In this document: positions 11,001 to 22,724 of the stretch, in pieces
Numbering within the stretch: the stretch's first letter is position 1
Layout of the letters: each line of letters opens with the position of its first letter
DNA from: Monocercomonoides exilis
Lineage: Eukaryota > Preaxostyla > Oxymonadida > Polymastigidae
Length of the DNA stretch: 64,000 nucleotides
Direction: 5' to 3'
Assembly: GCA_001643675.2 (NCBI GenBank)
Contig: LSRY02000015.1
Location: 1,070,001-1,134,000, forward strand
Notes under the pieces: generated by a model
Database searches by the model: none
What the model was told of the DNA's origin: nothing
What the model saw: the letters and a program-made list of their open reading frames with translations, nothing else
Made by a program: the position numbers and the translations under genes

Positions 11001-13811
11001 TCTCTTCTCTGTGTCCCAGCAAGTGATGTCCTTCCGCTCTTCATCGTGCTGCTCATTCCAAACCGGCTTCTTCCACTCACTCCGCTTTCCTCTCTTGCTG
11101 CACTCGTCGGTGTGCGCGGAGCTGCCCCACCGCTCTTCTTCTCAGCCGATGCAACTCCTCTTCTGTTTGATCGCACTGAAGAAGCTGAGGAAGAAGCGTT
11201 TGTTCCAGTTTTGCCTTGATATCCGAATCTGTTTGGTGCTTGGTTGGTTCGGGCTGAAGAAACTGCAGATGAAGGACCATTCGATGGAGAACTCGAAGGA
11301 CGCATCGGTGTTGACAACGATGTCGATGCTGTCTTCAATGCCAGCGGAGGGACTGTTGGTGCAGTCTGCTCTTGTTCTCCTTCTTTTCCTTCTGTTTTCT
11401 CCTCTCCCTCTGAAAGTGCTTCAGGAGATGATTCTGCAGATTCACCTTCTTTCAGTGATTCTGGCAGTGCTTGTGCATTTTCCACTGACTGCTCTGTTGG
11501 TTCAGCTGCTTCTCCATTTCCTGCACACCTTGCACTTTCTACTGTGTCCTGACTCTCTTCCTTCCAGTTCTCACTTTCATTGCCACATTCCTCCTGCATT
11601 GGATGTTGTTGCTGTTCTTGTTCGTTTTGTTCCTCTTCTCCTTTCATCTCTCCTTCTTCATTGGTCATTTGCTCTGCTTCATTTCCCTCGCTAAATCCTC
11701 TTTGTGAGAAATCACTGCTGAGTGCTATCATTCCTTGGCCTGCTCCACCCCACACCAGCATTCTCTGTGCATCTGCAATGAAAATTGCAAAATGGCCAAA
11801 CCGAGGTCGAGGCACAAACACATCCAGCGCTGCTCCTGGAGACGAGGAAGGTGAAGGCGAGGACATTGACGATGTTCCATAGCCACCAGCTCCGCTTCTT
11901 CTCAAAGACATCGTGGTTGCCCCCATCATCGACGATGGTGTTTGTGAAGGTGATCCCATTGTACCTCTTGTTCCTCTGTTCAGACGTGGCTGAGAAGGTG
12001 TTGGCTGCGGTGTGCGCTGCAGCTGAGCTGAACCTGAAACTGAAGAAGAGCCAACAGCGCGGCCTTTCTTCATTGTGGATAAGCCAGTCGCTCCACGTGC
12101 TTGTGAGGAGGATGCAGTTGTAGAAGATAAAGATGTTGTCGTGCGGTTCAAAGATGTGTTGCGACTTCTGGTTGTTCCATTCATTGAAGAAGAAGAAGAA
12201 GAAGTCGATGTTTTCATTCTCTTTGAAGAGTCAGTTGTCACAGCATCGCCCTTAGCAGCGTATGGATCTACTTCTAATAAGACGAAGTTGTCTGTCTCTG
12301 TGTTGTATTCCCACGTGTCGTTGAAGCAGCGTTTTTCGTTCCGCCCGCCAAACACAACGATTGAGCCGTCTAAAAGAGCAGCTGTGTGGAAAGCACGGGG
12401 CGCAGGGAGCTCGTGATGAGGGAAGGAATGGAGAGGGGTTGGGGTGTTTTCTGAAGAAGAAGAAGAGGATGATGATGGTGAAGTGCGGGAAGAAGAAGAT
12501 GATGATGATGATGAAGGTGAAGAAGTACTTTGCTCTCCAAACATTTCCTTTTCTCTTTCAGAGCCCAGCGGAAGCGCCTCGTCCTGCCCCATCAGCCCTG
12601 CATTGAGCTCAGCCTCTTTCCTCCGCTCTTCCTCTTCTTCGATCTCCTCTCTCGTTTTTGTAACCTTTTTTGGCTCAGCTGCCTCTTCTCCAACGAGCAT
12701 CTTCCATTCCATCTCAACCAAGTCAAACATCCACACGTCGTTGAAGAACTTCTGCCCATCAGTTCCTCCAATCAAATACAGCTTGCCTTTCAGATGAGTC
12801 ATGGTGTGCCCGTAACGTGCAGGTGGGACGAGCGCAGAAGAAGAAGAAGAAGAAGAAGAAGCAGAGCGAGAATCTGAAGTGGAGGAAGTGTCATTCGATT
12901 TATCAACTGGCTTCATTTCTTTCCATTCAAATGTGTTCACATCAAATGAATGCAAATCGTTGAAGAGTGTTTTTTGGCTGAAACAAAAAAGGTTGTTTTA
13001 TGGTCATTATAGTATATCAAAGAAAAACGAAAACAATAAAAAAAATCTTCAAAATTCATTTCAAACCCATTTTCATCATTTCCTTCTCCGCCGAAAACAA
13101 TAATTTTTGTACCAACTCTTGTGGCACTGTGAAATGCACGCGGCAAAGGAACATTGTCAAGACCAGTTACAGGAACCCATGATTCTGTTTCCTATTAATA
13201 TCAAAAAAAATATTTGTTATGATTTTTCAATAAATGTTGAAATCATACAATTCCAAATATCCACATAGTATTGGTGTATGTTTGTCCCGTTTTCCCTCTG
13301 AAGTTTTGAATTAGAACAGAATTTATGTGTTTAAAAAAATAAAAGCAAACCCGAATATAATCATGTCACGTTTGAAAGAAACAGCTGTATGGCCAGCACA
13401 AGGTGGTGGAATAGGAGCTTTTGCATTAACTTTATTCCAATTTTTTAGCACTTTTGAATCGAGAAAATTGAATATGAATCAGAAAAAAAAGATCTTAAAA
13501 TTTGCAAACTTAGATTGTAAAACCAAATGTCATTTAGACATTTCTCCCCTGCAACTCCACCAAAAACTATAAAAATAGGACCGCAAGCCACACACGAAAA
13601 GTGAATTCTAAATGGAGGCTTGGGACCGTTGATTAGCTCTTTTGACCATCCTGATTGATCAATCGCTTTAATATCCAAAAATCATTCGACGTTGTCAATT
13701 AAAAATATACATAACAGTATATTTATAAAAATAAAAGAAAGCAAAAAAGAACAAACAAGCATCTTCAATCGGTTCTTCGTCTTCACTAAAATTTATTTTT
13801 TTGGTAATCAT
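8090..13811 (-). CDS. Kelch-repeat protein with long C-terminal coiled coil
   Basis: Six exons on the minus strand: 13811-13757, 13665-13510, 13450-13351, 13297-13249, 13191-13067 and 12977-8090. They total 5373 nt, or 1790 aa, ending in TAG. Introns are 53-91 bp with GTTTG or GTATG donors and AG acceptors, and each splice restores a kelch blade. Residues of about 20-600 carry kelch motifs (IFVFGG-like GG doublets followed by ND-W, for example VFGGVAGEKCLNDIW, GGTDGQKFFNDVWMFD, VVFGGRNEKRCFNDTWEY). Long Ser/Gly/Thr-rich linkers interrupt the propeller. From about residue 800 to the end the protein is E/K/R-rich with heptad character. Kelch propellers bind partners and the rod suggests a cytoskeletal role, perhaps in the oxymonad skeleton; a distant resemblance to striated-fibre assemblins is only an impression. 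The last ~1070 codons are duplicated at 45.46-48.75 kb. Confidence 0.85.
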
Positions 13812-14309
13812 AAATTAAAATCAGCAAACAAAAAATAATCAATTCCACTTAGATAAAATAATTTATTAAAAATGACAACTTTTGAAATGCTTGGTTTTCT
13901 GATGCCATGCCTCAAGAAGACGATTGAAAATCGATAAAAATAACCATAAATTATAATTCTTGATCAAAATTATGAAGTGATTATGAATAATAATATCAAA
14001 TTAGTTTTGTTCAAATGATTCGTGATATCATAATTTTTTCATTCAACTAAAAAATAAGAAAAAAATATTTGTGAAATATTTCTTGGAATAAAAATAAATG
14101 ATTCTAATGAAAATTTTTTCTTCTTTTAAACTTAATTTTCACACTTTTTTCTGCATCAATTTCATTTCAATCAATATTCTTATTGTTGTTTTGTTTTCAG
14201 AAATATGAAAGATTTACAATATCATCGATCTCTTTCCTCTAACAAAAAATTTCTATCATTTGCATAAATTTAATTTATTCTTTTTGAAAGAAGGGATTGC
14301 ATTATTCGC
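13812..14309. promoter_or_regulatory. Divergent promoter region of kelch and calpain genes
   Basis: About 500 bp of AT-rich DNA separates the ATG of the minus-strand kelch gene (13811) from the ATG of the plus-strand calpain gene (14310). Any promoters of both genes must lie here or overlap the coding starts. I see no specific conserved element beyond poly-A and poly-T runs. Confidence 0.35.
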
Positions 14310-17300
14310 ATGGATGTAGCTGAAACGGAGAATCCATTTAAATCTCCTGATTTTATAAAATACTTTTTTTGCTTTGGATTTCCAGGTCGGTAGAATTGTT
14401 TTAATGTTAAAAAATGCATTTAAATATTATATTTTTCAAAGGATTTATTGTATTTGTGTTTTGCATGATAATTTTGTCGATAGGCAATTTTAATTTCTCA
14501 GCAATTTCTCCTTTGTTTGCTGCAACAAGATGTGGTTATTTTTTATGTGTCAGAGGAAAACGAGCAAAATTTTGGGCAGCAATATGGTCAACAATATTTT
14601 TTGTCCTGCTAGGGATTGGTGTTATTCTCATTATTCTTTGGGGCGTCTTTGTGTGCTTGCATCATCCTTTTTTCTTTTTTATATATCTGTTGAAAATTAG
14701 AGCATGATTTTTCTACAGCCAGCAAGAATAGGATTGTCTGTAATTTTAATAGCTTGTGCTGGGTTATGTTTTGTATATGGGATTTGTCGTTGGACTGCAG
14801 TTAACTGGAGTTTTTCATTGACAATTATAATTTCTTTCGCGTTGTGTGTGCTATTTCTCATGGCAACATTCATTGTCGGAGTATTTCTTACAAAGCCATT
14901 CTCTCACGTCGCACTTTCTTGGCTGTTTTTATTGTGGAGTGGGATGGTTTCTTCATTCATTGTGTTTTTCCTGGCGCCTTCTCCTTCAGTTGCACCAAGT
15001 GAATATTTGAATGGTAAAGCACACATCACTCCTGATGAATCATCTCTCAAATTGTTCAAAAACAGATCGCGTGCAAAGAAGTTGTTCATGTCATTCGGTT
15101 TTTACTGCGTGTCATTGATATTTCTATTGCTGTACGGATTTCTTTTCCACTTTCTGAATGAAAAATCGTACGTTGGCATATATCATGTTGTATTTATTTT
15201 TGCAGTTGACTTGTTGTCTGGATGGGTAGCTGCAACATCCAAAATAATCCCTCCGCTCGCATTGTCGCTTATGCTGGTAATCATGCGGATATTGATCACG
15301 ATCTTTGGAGAGAAGTATTGGTTTGCAGGGCATTCCGTTGCATTTCTTGTGTTTGCGTTTCTGTTCTCTTGTCTGTCTGTCCTGACGATGGTGAGACATG
15401 GGAAGGAGAAGCAGAGGAAGATCATCAGGGAAGTGATTGAGATGATCAGAAAGGAGAAAAGCGAAGCTGAAAATGGAATGAAGTTGAACAATAAGAATAC
15501 GAAGAGGGAAGAAAATAATGTTGAAGCAAATGAATCAAATGCCCCTTCTTCTTCTTATTCAAGCAATCCCTCTGAAAGTGCTTCAGAAGCATCAGAAGCA
15601 TCTTCAAAACAGCCAATATCTCTTCCACCACCACCTCCTCCTCCACGTCATCATCATCAACAACCTTCATCATCATCATCATCATCTTCTTCTTCTTCTT
15701 CTTCTTCTTCACCTTCATCATCATCCACTGATAATCTGACAAGCCAGCTGATTGCGATGTTTATGAAGCACAACACAATCACTGTTGTGCTTTTCCTTCT
15801 CTTTCTCGTTGAAACCATCTTGGTTTTCTCTTTCGCTTCTCTTGAGCCAATTCACTATGATTTCTTCACAAAATCCGATTTCACTGAAAATTCTGAAAAA
15901 AATGAAGAAAACAGAGAAAACTTTATTTTGCCGCAGGAAGAGATGGGAATAGCGATGATTTGGATTGGAGTTGTGCTTGTTTTGTTTATCGCGGCTTTTC
16001 GGTTTCTGATGAGAGACGATTGGCACTTTGCGAAAAAGGTATGTTTTTTCGTGCTTTTTTTGGGAGTTGTGAATGGAATGATTGGATTTTTATTTTTCTT
16101 TGCTTGTGAAAAAGAACAAAATTTTTGATATTTTTGATATTTTTTTGAAAAAAAGTTGTTGATTTATGAAAAACAACTTTTCTTTTTTTCTTTCTTTTCT
16201 GTTTTTCTTTTTATTTTCATTAATTTTTCCCTTTGGTTATTTGAACATTTCATTCTCTGCTCTTATTCAATTAGACAACCGTTTTATTCGCTTGTGGCTT
16301 CCTTCTTTTGGAAGGCTTCGGAATTTATGTCATTCTTCGCTGGAAAATTGTTGGATTAGCTCTTCTCTTCTTCTTTATGCCTCTCTCTCTCCTTCTTTTT
16401 GTCTGTCTTCTTGTTTCTTTGCAGAGGAACGGATATGGTTTGTTGCATTGCTCTTTTATTTGAAGTTATTTAATGGTCATCATCATCATCATCATCATGA
16501 TTATTCTTTTTATTCTTAATATTTTTGATATTAATACTTTATGTTTTAACTTAATTTCATTTTTTCTCATTCATCTTTTTTTTTTTAAATCTCTTTCCTT
16601 TCTTTCAGTCTTCGTCTCCTTCCCTCTCTCTCTCCAGCACACCTCCTTTTTCAATCGCTTCCTCTCCTTCTTCCGCCGAAAAGCCACATCTTCCTCGTAT
16701 CTCTCTCTCTTCCTCTCCTTTCTTGTGATTCTCTGCCTTGTCGCATATTCCATTCTCTCCGTCCTCTTCTCCACGCCCATCGTCGGCCTCTCCATCTCCT
16801 TCGTGCTCGTTTTTCTTTTCCTATTCATCCTCTGCGCTTTCATCTACTTCAACACATTCCACTTCCTTTCCACCCCTTCTCTCTTCCTCCTCTTCTTCTG
16901 CATGGTCGTCGAAATCATCGTCTTCCTCGCTTTGCTCATGACAGGCACACTCACCGCGGAGAAACTCAGCGACGCTAATTTCTCCGTCGCCCTCATTCTT
17001 GTTCTCCTTCTTCCTTCTCTTTTGCTCCTCGTTGCCTCTGCCTATGAATACACCACCTCCCACTTCTGCCTCACTGCCTCTTCAATCGGCTTGTTTGTCT
17101 TTGCGATTCTTCTGTTTGTTTTGTTGGGGGCTCTTTTGCTGGTTGGGCTGAGACAGGCTGTGTACGGCACAGCTGTGCTGGCTGCAGCAGTGTTTGTGAT
17201 GCTCGGAACATTTATTGTGCACAGGTGGATTCAGAATAAGTTCAGGGCGAGTAAAGTTTGTGGAGAGTTAATTTTTATCTTTTTTTTTTTATTGTTCTTT

Positions 17301-20300
17301 GTACTTTGTTCTTTGTCTTTGAAAATGGAATTATTGGAGTTTATTTCTAATTTTTATTTTTCTTTCATTTCTCTTATTTTTATTTCTCATTATATTTTTA
17401 TGTTCATTGCATTCAACCCTCTAATCTTTTCCCATTCCTCCCCTCGTCTCTTAAAAAAAATCCTTCCCCCTTCCCCCCTCTCAGCTAATCGCCGTCTTGT
17501 TTGTTCTTGTTGCATTGATTGGAGTGGGTGTAGGTGTTGGCATCAGCTACATCCAGGGCTCCTATTTTATGTGCTTCACTGTCATTTTGGCTGTCATTGG
17601 AGTCTCTTGTGGACTATCTGCACTCTCAAGCATCATCAAATACGCATCGTGTGCTTATGTGTTGTATTGGCTTTGTTTAATTTCCTTTTTTTTCCCTTTC
17701 CTTTCCTTTCTTTCTATTTTAAACTTCTTTCTTTCTTTTGAATTATTCATCCTTTTGTTTTTATTCATTAACTCCTCTATTTTATTAATATTATAATCTT
17801 TCTTTTTTTCTCCTTCTTTCTCTCTAATTAATTTTTCATTTCTTTCTTTCTTTCTTTCTTCCCCCTCCCTCTCTCTTTCTCCGCTCTCCTTCCCCAAACT
17901 CTTCAGCGAAGACTACTCCTTCATCTTCTCTCCAACCATCTTCCCTGTCTTCACCTTCAACCCTTCCCTTTCCTCCCTCATTTCCGTCTCCACCTCTTTC
18001 CTCTTCCTCTTCATCGCTTTTCTCTGCATCACCCTCTGGGGCATCATTGCCTCTCTTTTCTTTTCTCCCAGTTACATTGGCATTGGCGTGGCTTCTATGT
18101 CTCTTTTGTTCATTGTCAATCTGATCTTCACGTTCATTCGATATTCGTTTGTGTCCTTTGCAAACGATGTGAGGGCTGTTGGAGATGAAGATGTTAGTGA
18201 TTTGATTAAAAAAGTATGTGCATTTAAAAGAATTTACGGATTTATTCATTTTCTTCTTCTTCTTCTTCTTCTTTCTTGAACATGTTTTATTTTTATCTTT
18301 TATTCATTTTCTTAAAATGCCACATTTTATTTATTTATTTATTGATAATTATTCGCTTTATTCATCATTATTTTTCTTCTTCTTATTTATCAGGCTGAGC
18401 AATCTGAACTCTGCCGTTTTTTCTCCAAAGACATCACGTTGCCTTCTTTTGTATTAAGCGAAAAAGAAAAGAAAGAAATGAAGAAGTCGATGAAACGAAT
18501 GAAAGAGCAAGTTATGGGAGCATCACCAGAAATAACAACTGAGAGAAAAGAAATTGGAAGTGAAGGGGAAATAAAGAAGAAGGAGAAAGAGAAAGAGAAA
18601 GAAAAGGAGGAAGATAAAGATAAAGAGAAAGAGAAAGAGAAAGAGAATGAAAAAGAAAAAGAAATGTCAAAATCGACAAAAGATACAAAAGAATCCAAAG
18701 AGAATAATGAAAAATATGAAGATAATTCCGCAGTTGACACATTCACCAATTTTGTCACTTTGAAGAGAACACAATTGAGAGATTTTCTTTTAGGTGACTT
18801 TGAAAATGAAGCTAAAAATGAAGGGAAAGCAAAAAATGAATTCAGAAATGAAGCAGAAATAGAAGCCAAGCAAGTTTCAGTGAAAGAAGACAGAAGCGTT
18901 CATTGGGATTCACACAAAGAAGTGAAAGAACAGCTGAATTGGATTAAAAAACAGATGAAGAAGCTGAAATTCTTTCCAAAAGATGAAGAAAGCAAAGAAA
19001 ATGGTAAAAGCGTCGAGAATTCGAAGGATAGCAAAGAAAGTTCTTCATCCGAAACAAGAAATGAAGAGCCTCATTCATCATCATCTTCTTCTTCTTCTTC
19101 AACTTCTTCTTCTTCAACTTCTTCTTCTTCTTCTTCTCCTTCACCATCCTCTTCTTCTTCCTATTATGACAACCCGCTCCACATCTTTCTCCCTCTCTCT
19201 TATCCTTCTCTTTCATACGCCTATCTCAAAATGGACGACGCCTTCAACTCCCACAAAATAGACGAAATTCGCGTTTTATCTCTTTTCCAGTTTTTGTTAA
19301 GGGAAAAAGGTGCTGGAATCCAGCAGCACGACAATCAAGTTCTAATGTTTTTATTTAGGAAGTTTCTCCGAGAGAAAGATCAGCCAGAGAATGACATGAG
19401 TCTTATTAAATTGTGCAGCGAAGAGGAAAGAAAAGAGATTGCATCACATAAAGCAGAATATGAAGAATACGAAAGAAGGCAGTTTGCAGCGAATGAGAAG
19501 GAAAAATTGGAAGAAGAAGAAGCAGAAAGGAAAAGGAAAGAGAATTTGGAGAGGTACAAAGCAGAAGAAGCGAGGCGAAAGAAGGAAAAAATTGAACAGG
19601 AAAGGCTTAAACAAGAAAAGCTTAAACAGGAAGAAGAAAACAAGCGAAAAAAAGATGAACAACCACAAGTGGCACAAAAGGAAAGCATTGCAACACCAGA
19701 AATCAATGAAAACAATGCCAATGAAGAGAAACCTGATCAAACTTCTGATGCTTCTTCAATAGAAAACAACAAACAAACTGAAAAAATCGAAGAAAAAAAG
19801 AAAACTGAAAATATTGATAAATTAATTCCATTTGTGGATGAAGAGTTTCCGGCAGATATGTCGATGGTGTATTATTCGTCAAATGAAGCACAAAATTCGT
19901 TTGGGGTAGAAGGGTTTGTGAGGCTGTCGAAACTTCTGATGGAAATGCCTCTTGTGGAAGACGGGGTGGTTGTGTCAATGCCACAAACAGAGAATTCTGA
20001 GAAGGAGAATGAAAAGAGACAAAACACATTGAATGAAGAGAATAATAACGCAACTTCTGAAGATAATTCCAGTTCATCATCAACAGCATCTTCTTCCCTC
20101 TCTTCTTCCTCTTCCTCTGTCTGTCTCTACCATCACAAGCCCAACCACACCACCGTCAAACAAGGGCGCCTGGGCGATTGCTGGCTCATTTCAGCGTTGG
20201 CTGTCGTGGCGCAAAGAGAAGGAATGATTGAGAAGGTTTTTGAGCCAACATTCACTGAACTTTCTGAAAATGACCGGAAAAGCGGGAAATTCGCCTTGAG

Positions 20301-21843
20301 GCTGTTTTTGGACTCGACGGAGCCAGAAACAGTTATCTTGGACGATTTCGTACCCTTTTCGCACCTGAAGCTGCTGAGAGACGGAGAAACTAACAGCAGC
20401 AGCAGCGGAGGCGAGAGCAGAAATTCCCCTCTTCAGTCTATTTCTCCGTTCCCAACATTTGCGTACTCGAGCAGCCGCGGAGAAATGTGGGTGTCGCTCA
20501 TTGAGAAAGCGTTTGCGAAGACGCTGCTTTGCTACGAGGCGCTTTCAGGTGGCTCGACACACACAGGAATATCAACACTGACAGGAGGGTTTCCTGAGAG
20601 GATATCCCTGATTGAGACGATGGAGTGTGCAGCTGATGAAGGAAAGGGAGAAGGAGAAGCAGATGCGATGAAATATGCTGCTGCTTCTTCTGTTTTTTCT
20701 GCTTCATCATCATCTTCTTCTTATTCTTCAACGTCAATTTCAAAACGAATTGTGAGAAAGAAGCAGAAGATGAATGCAAACAAAGTGTGGAACATGCTTT
20801 CTGACTTCTACGCAAATGGATATCTTCTCAGCTGTGGCTCATCTCGAACCATAACATCATCATCTTCCTCTTCTTCCTCTTCTTCATCTTCTTCCTCTTC
20901 TTCCTCTTCTTCCTCCTCCTCCACATTCATCAGCGGCAGTGAAGCGATCACTGAAGAAGGCATCGTCCAAGGCCATGCGTATGCTCTTCTTCGTGTCCAG
21001 AGCGAGTTTGGGCAGCGTCTGCTTCTCCTTCAGAATCCGTGGGGAACAGCGCTGTGGAAAGGAGACTGGAGTTCTCAATCTCCTCTGTGGGCACCTAAAT
21101 ATCGAAGCAAGTTTGGCGAGGCAGACGAGAAAAAGGGGTTGTTTTTCATGTCTGTGGAGGATTTTGTGGGGAATTTTGATTATCTGTACATTTGCAAGAT
21201 CATTCCGGATAGCTGGAAGAAGAATGTGTTCCAGGGAAGTTGGAGCAATTGCAATACGATTGGCTTTGATGGCATTCATTTGCATCCTTCTTCGCCTCAA
21301 AAAGTGCTTCTGGTTGCGAGAGAGACGAAATGCTGCTTCAGACTCATACAGCACACACCAACCCCTCTTCTTGACTCTATTTCTTCTTCTTCTTCTTCTT
21401 CTTCTTCTTCTTCTTCTTCTTCTTCTTCCTCCTCCTCCTCCTCCTCCTCACATTCAACCTCTCCTCCTCTTGATGAAGAGCTTCACATTGGATTCACTCT
21501 GATGAAGACGAACGGAATTCGTGCCCAAAACGTTATCAGATCGCGTTGTGTTGTTTATCCGTCGACTTTGAAGAAGGACAACACAGTGGAGATTGAAGTG
21601 ACACTTGAAAAGGGGAAATATACGATTGTTCCTATTGTTGCTGAAAGTGTATATGAGAAAAGAATGAAAAGGGGGGCAATAAGTGAAAATTGTGATAAAA
21701 GTAATGGTAATAGGAATAGCAATTGTATTAATAATAATAATAACAGTAGTGGCAATGATACCTCCAATGATATTCATGAAACTCCTTTCACATTTTTGAT
21801 CTATTCAAATCTGACTGTAAAATTGATTGATGTGAAGGAATGA
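14310..21843 (+). CDS. Multi-pass membrane calpain, DEK1-like
   Basis: Eight exons: 14310-14385, 14442-14644, 14719-16038, 16275-16437, 16609-17255, 17485-17648, 17907-18213 and 18394-21843. They total 6330 nt, or 2109 aa. Exons 2-7 encode about 23 hydrophobic helices with one long Ser/Pro/His-rich loop between helices 9 and 10. Exon 8 starts with a K/E-rich coiled-coil-like linker, then the calpain core. The protease signature FVDEEFPAD near residue 1445 precedes GDCW with catalytic Cys ~1556, GHAYAL with His ~1821 and QNPWG with Asn ~1841, so the triad is intact. A C2-like domain follows (about 1890-2109). Length and order match plant phytocalpain DEK1 (about 2150 aa, 21-24 helices), a plasma-membrane protein whose calpain is thought to be released by cleavage. 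Ser homopolymers widen the protease core. Each splice keeps frame and completes a helix. The N-terminal exon is the least certain. Confidence 0.85.
21378..21452 (+). repeat. TCT/TCC serine microsatellite inside calpain gene
   Basis: An uninterrupted run of TCT codons that turns into TCC codons encodes a serine stretch in the C2-like domain of the membrane calpain. Similar but shorter runs lie at about 15661-15727, 19069-19150 and 20851-20935 in the same gene. The mixed codon use inside the runs suggests replication slippage within an open frame. Confidence 0.85.
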
Positions 21844-22239
21844 TTAATATTTTGAGTACAAGTTTTCTTGATTTATTTCTTTCTGTTTGACGAATATTTT
21901 TTAATGTGTGTGTGTTTTTTAAAATATTTGAAGGCTTGTACACGTTTCTGGATATTGTTGCTTGATTCTTTCTTTTTTTTAAAAAAAAATGTAGCACTAT
22001 TTATTGATTTATAAGCTTTGTTTTAAAGAAACAAAGATATTTTGAATAATTTCATTTAATGTTTTCGAACAATTTGGGTTTTCCATATGACTTTCAGATA
22101 TTAATTTCCTTTTGTAAATTTATGAATAGTCTCTTATATTAGAAATTTTTTCATTTTCTTTTTGAAAGTTTTACAAAAAAATTCTATTAAAAAATAATAG
22201 GCTTACGATCAAAGCCTTCTTTTATTTCCTCAATAAAGT
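21844..22239. other. Intergenic region between calpain and COMM genes
   Basis: About 400 bp of AT-rich sequence between two plus-strand genes, with several AATAAA-like strings (for example near 22233). I see no gene or structured RNA in it. Confidence 0.5.
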
Positions 22240-22617
22240 ATGAGCGGAACGTTAATAGATTTTGATTGGAAGATATCGGTTTGCAATAAATTACGAATAC
22301 GCACATATCTTAACCTTGCATTCTTTTTCACTGTTTTTCACATTTTATTTCTTTTATCATTCATCAAGACAACACTGGCAACAGATTCAATGTCACAGCA
22401 ATACACGCCCACAATGCTTTTGACATTATATTACAATGATGAAGAGATGCATAAACGGGAAGCTTATTTTGAATTTTCACCAAATCAATTACATGAATTT
22501 ATTGAAAAACTTCACACCGTTCAAGATGTATGCTTTCAAATAAAAATTTTCTCTGTAATCTAATCTTTTTATTTTCTGTTTTTTCTTTAGACCGTTAGGA
22601 AAGTTGTTCCGCAATGA
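22240..22617 (+). CDS. Small COMM-domain protein
   Basis: Three exons, 22240-22278, 22369-22527 and 22591-22617, give 74 aa. Introns are 90 bp (GTTTGC...TCAAG) and 63 bp (GTATGC...TTTAG). The protein starts MSGTLIDFDWKIS, continues with a hydrophobic strand (TMLLTLYYN) and ends with FEFSPNQLHEFIEKL followed by a short tail. A tryptophan strand, beta hairpin and a closing helix with L-x-x-F-x-x-x-L are the pattern of the COMM domain. COMMD proteins form a heteromeric ring with CCDC22 and CCDC93 in the Commander complex that recycles endosomal cargo. The size is close to COMMD6, which is little more than the COMM domain, but further N-terminal exons cannot be excluded. The stop lies 107 bp from the stop of the convergent SAPS gene. 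Confidence 0.6.
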
Positions 22618-22724
22618 GACTTCATTTCACTGAATCAAATTTTCAGTTTTTTTCTTTTTTTTAACTTCATAACAGAAGAGCGTGTTTAAGATAAATTTTT
22701 TTGTAATAAATATATACCAACTAA

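Larger units (their letters stand above)
3050..11412 (+). repeat. Left arm of large inverted segmental duplication
   Basis: The sequence from about 3.05 kb to 11.41 kb reappears in inverted orientation at about 45.46-51.65 kb. The shared segment holds the cyclin-like gene, the convergent intergenic region and the 3' part of the kelch/coiled-coil gene. The two arms are near-identical in coding parts, with scattered substitutions and small in-frame indels, and they diverge towards the outer end (3.05-3.36 kb against 51.38-51.65 kb). This arm carries about 2 kb that is absent from the other arm: the inverted partner of a repeat element and the Merlin transposon. The inner breakpoint lies in a purine-rich tract inside the coding sequence near 11,400-11,412. 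Confidence 0.9.

Noticed and set aside
9159-11219. 686-codon plus-strand frame opposite the kelch/coiled-coil gene
   Set aside because: It is a Ser/Phe-rich shadow of GAG/GAA-rich coding sequence. The matching frame opposite the duplicate copy is shorter and broken differently, while the sense frame is preserved.
16156-16519. Small plus-strand frames inside the calpain gene
   Set aside because: They are read from introns and out-of-frame exon sequence. The true exon at 16275-16437 uses another phase and gives two membrane helices.
18439-21843. Calpain part as a separate 1134-aa gene
   Set aside because: The frame is open upstream to an acceptor at 18393, the first codon of that frame is TTG, and phase and helix continuity join it to the membrane exons.
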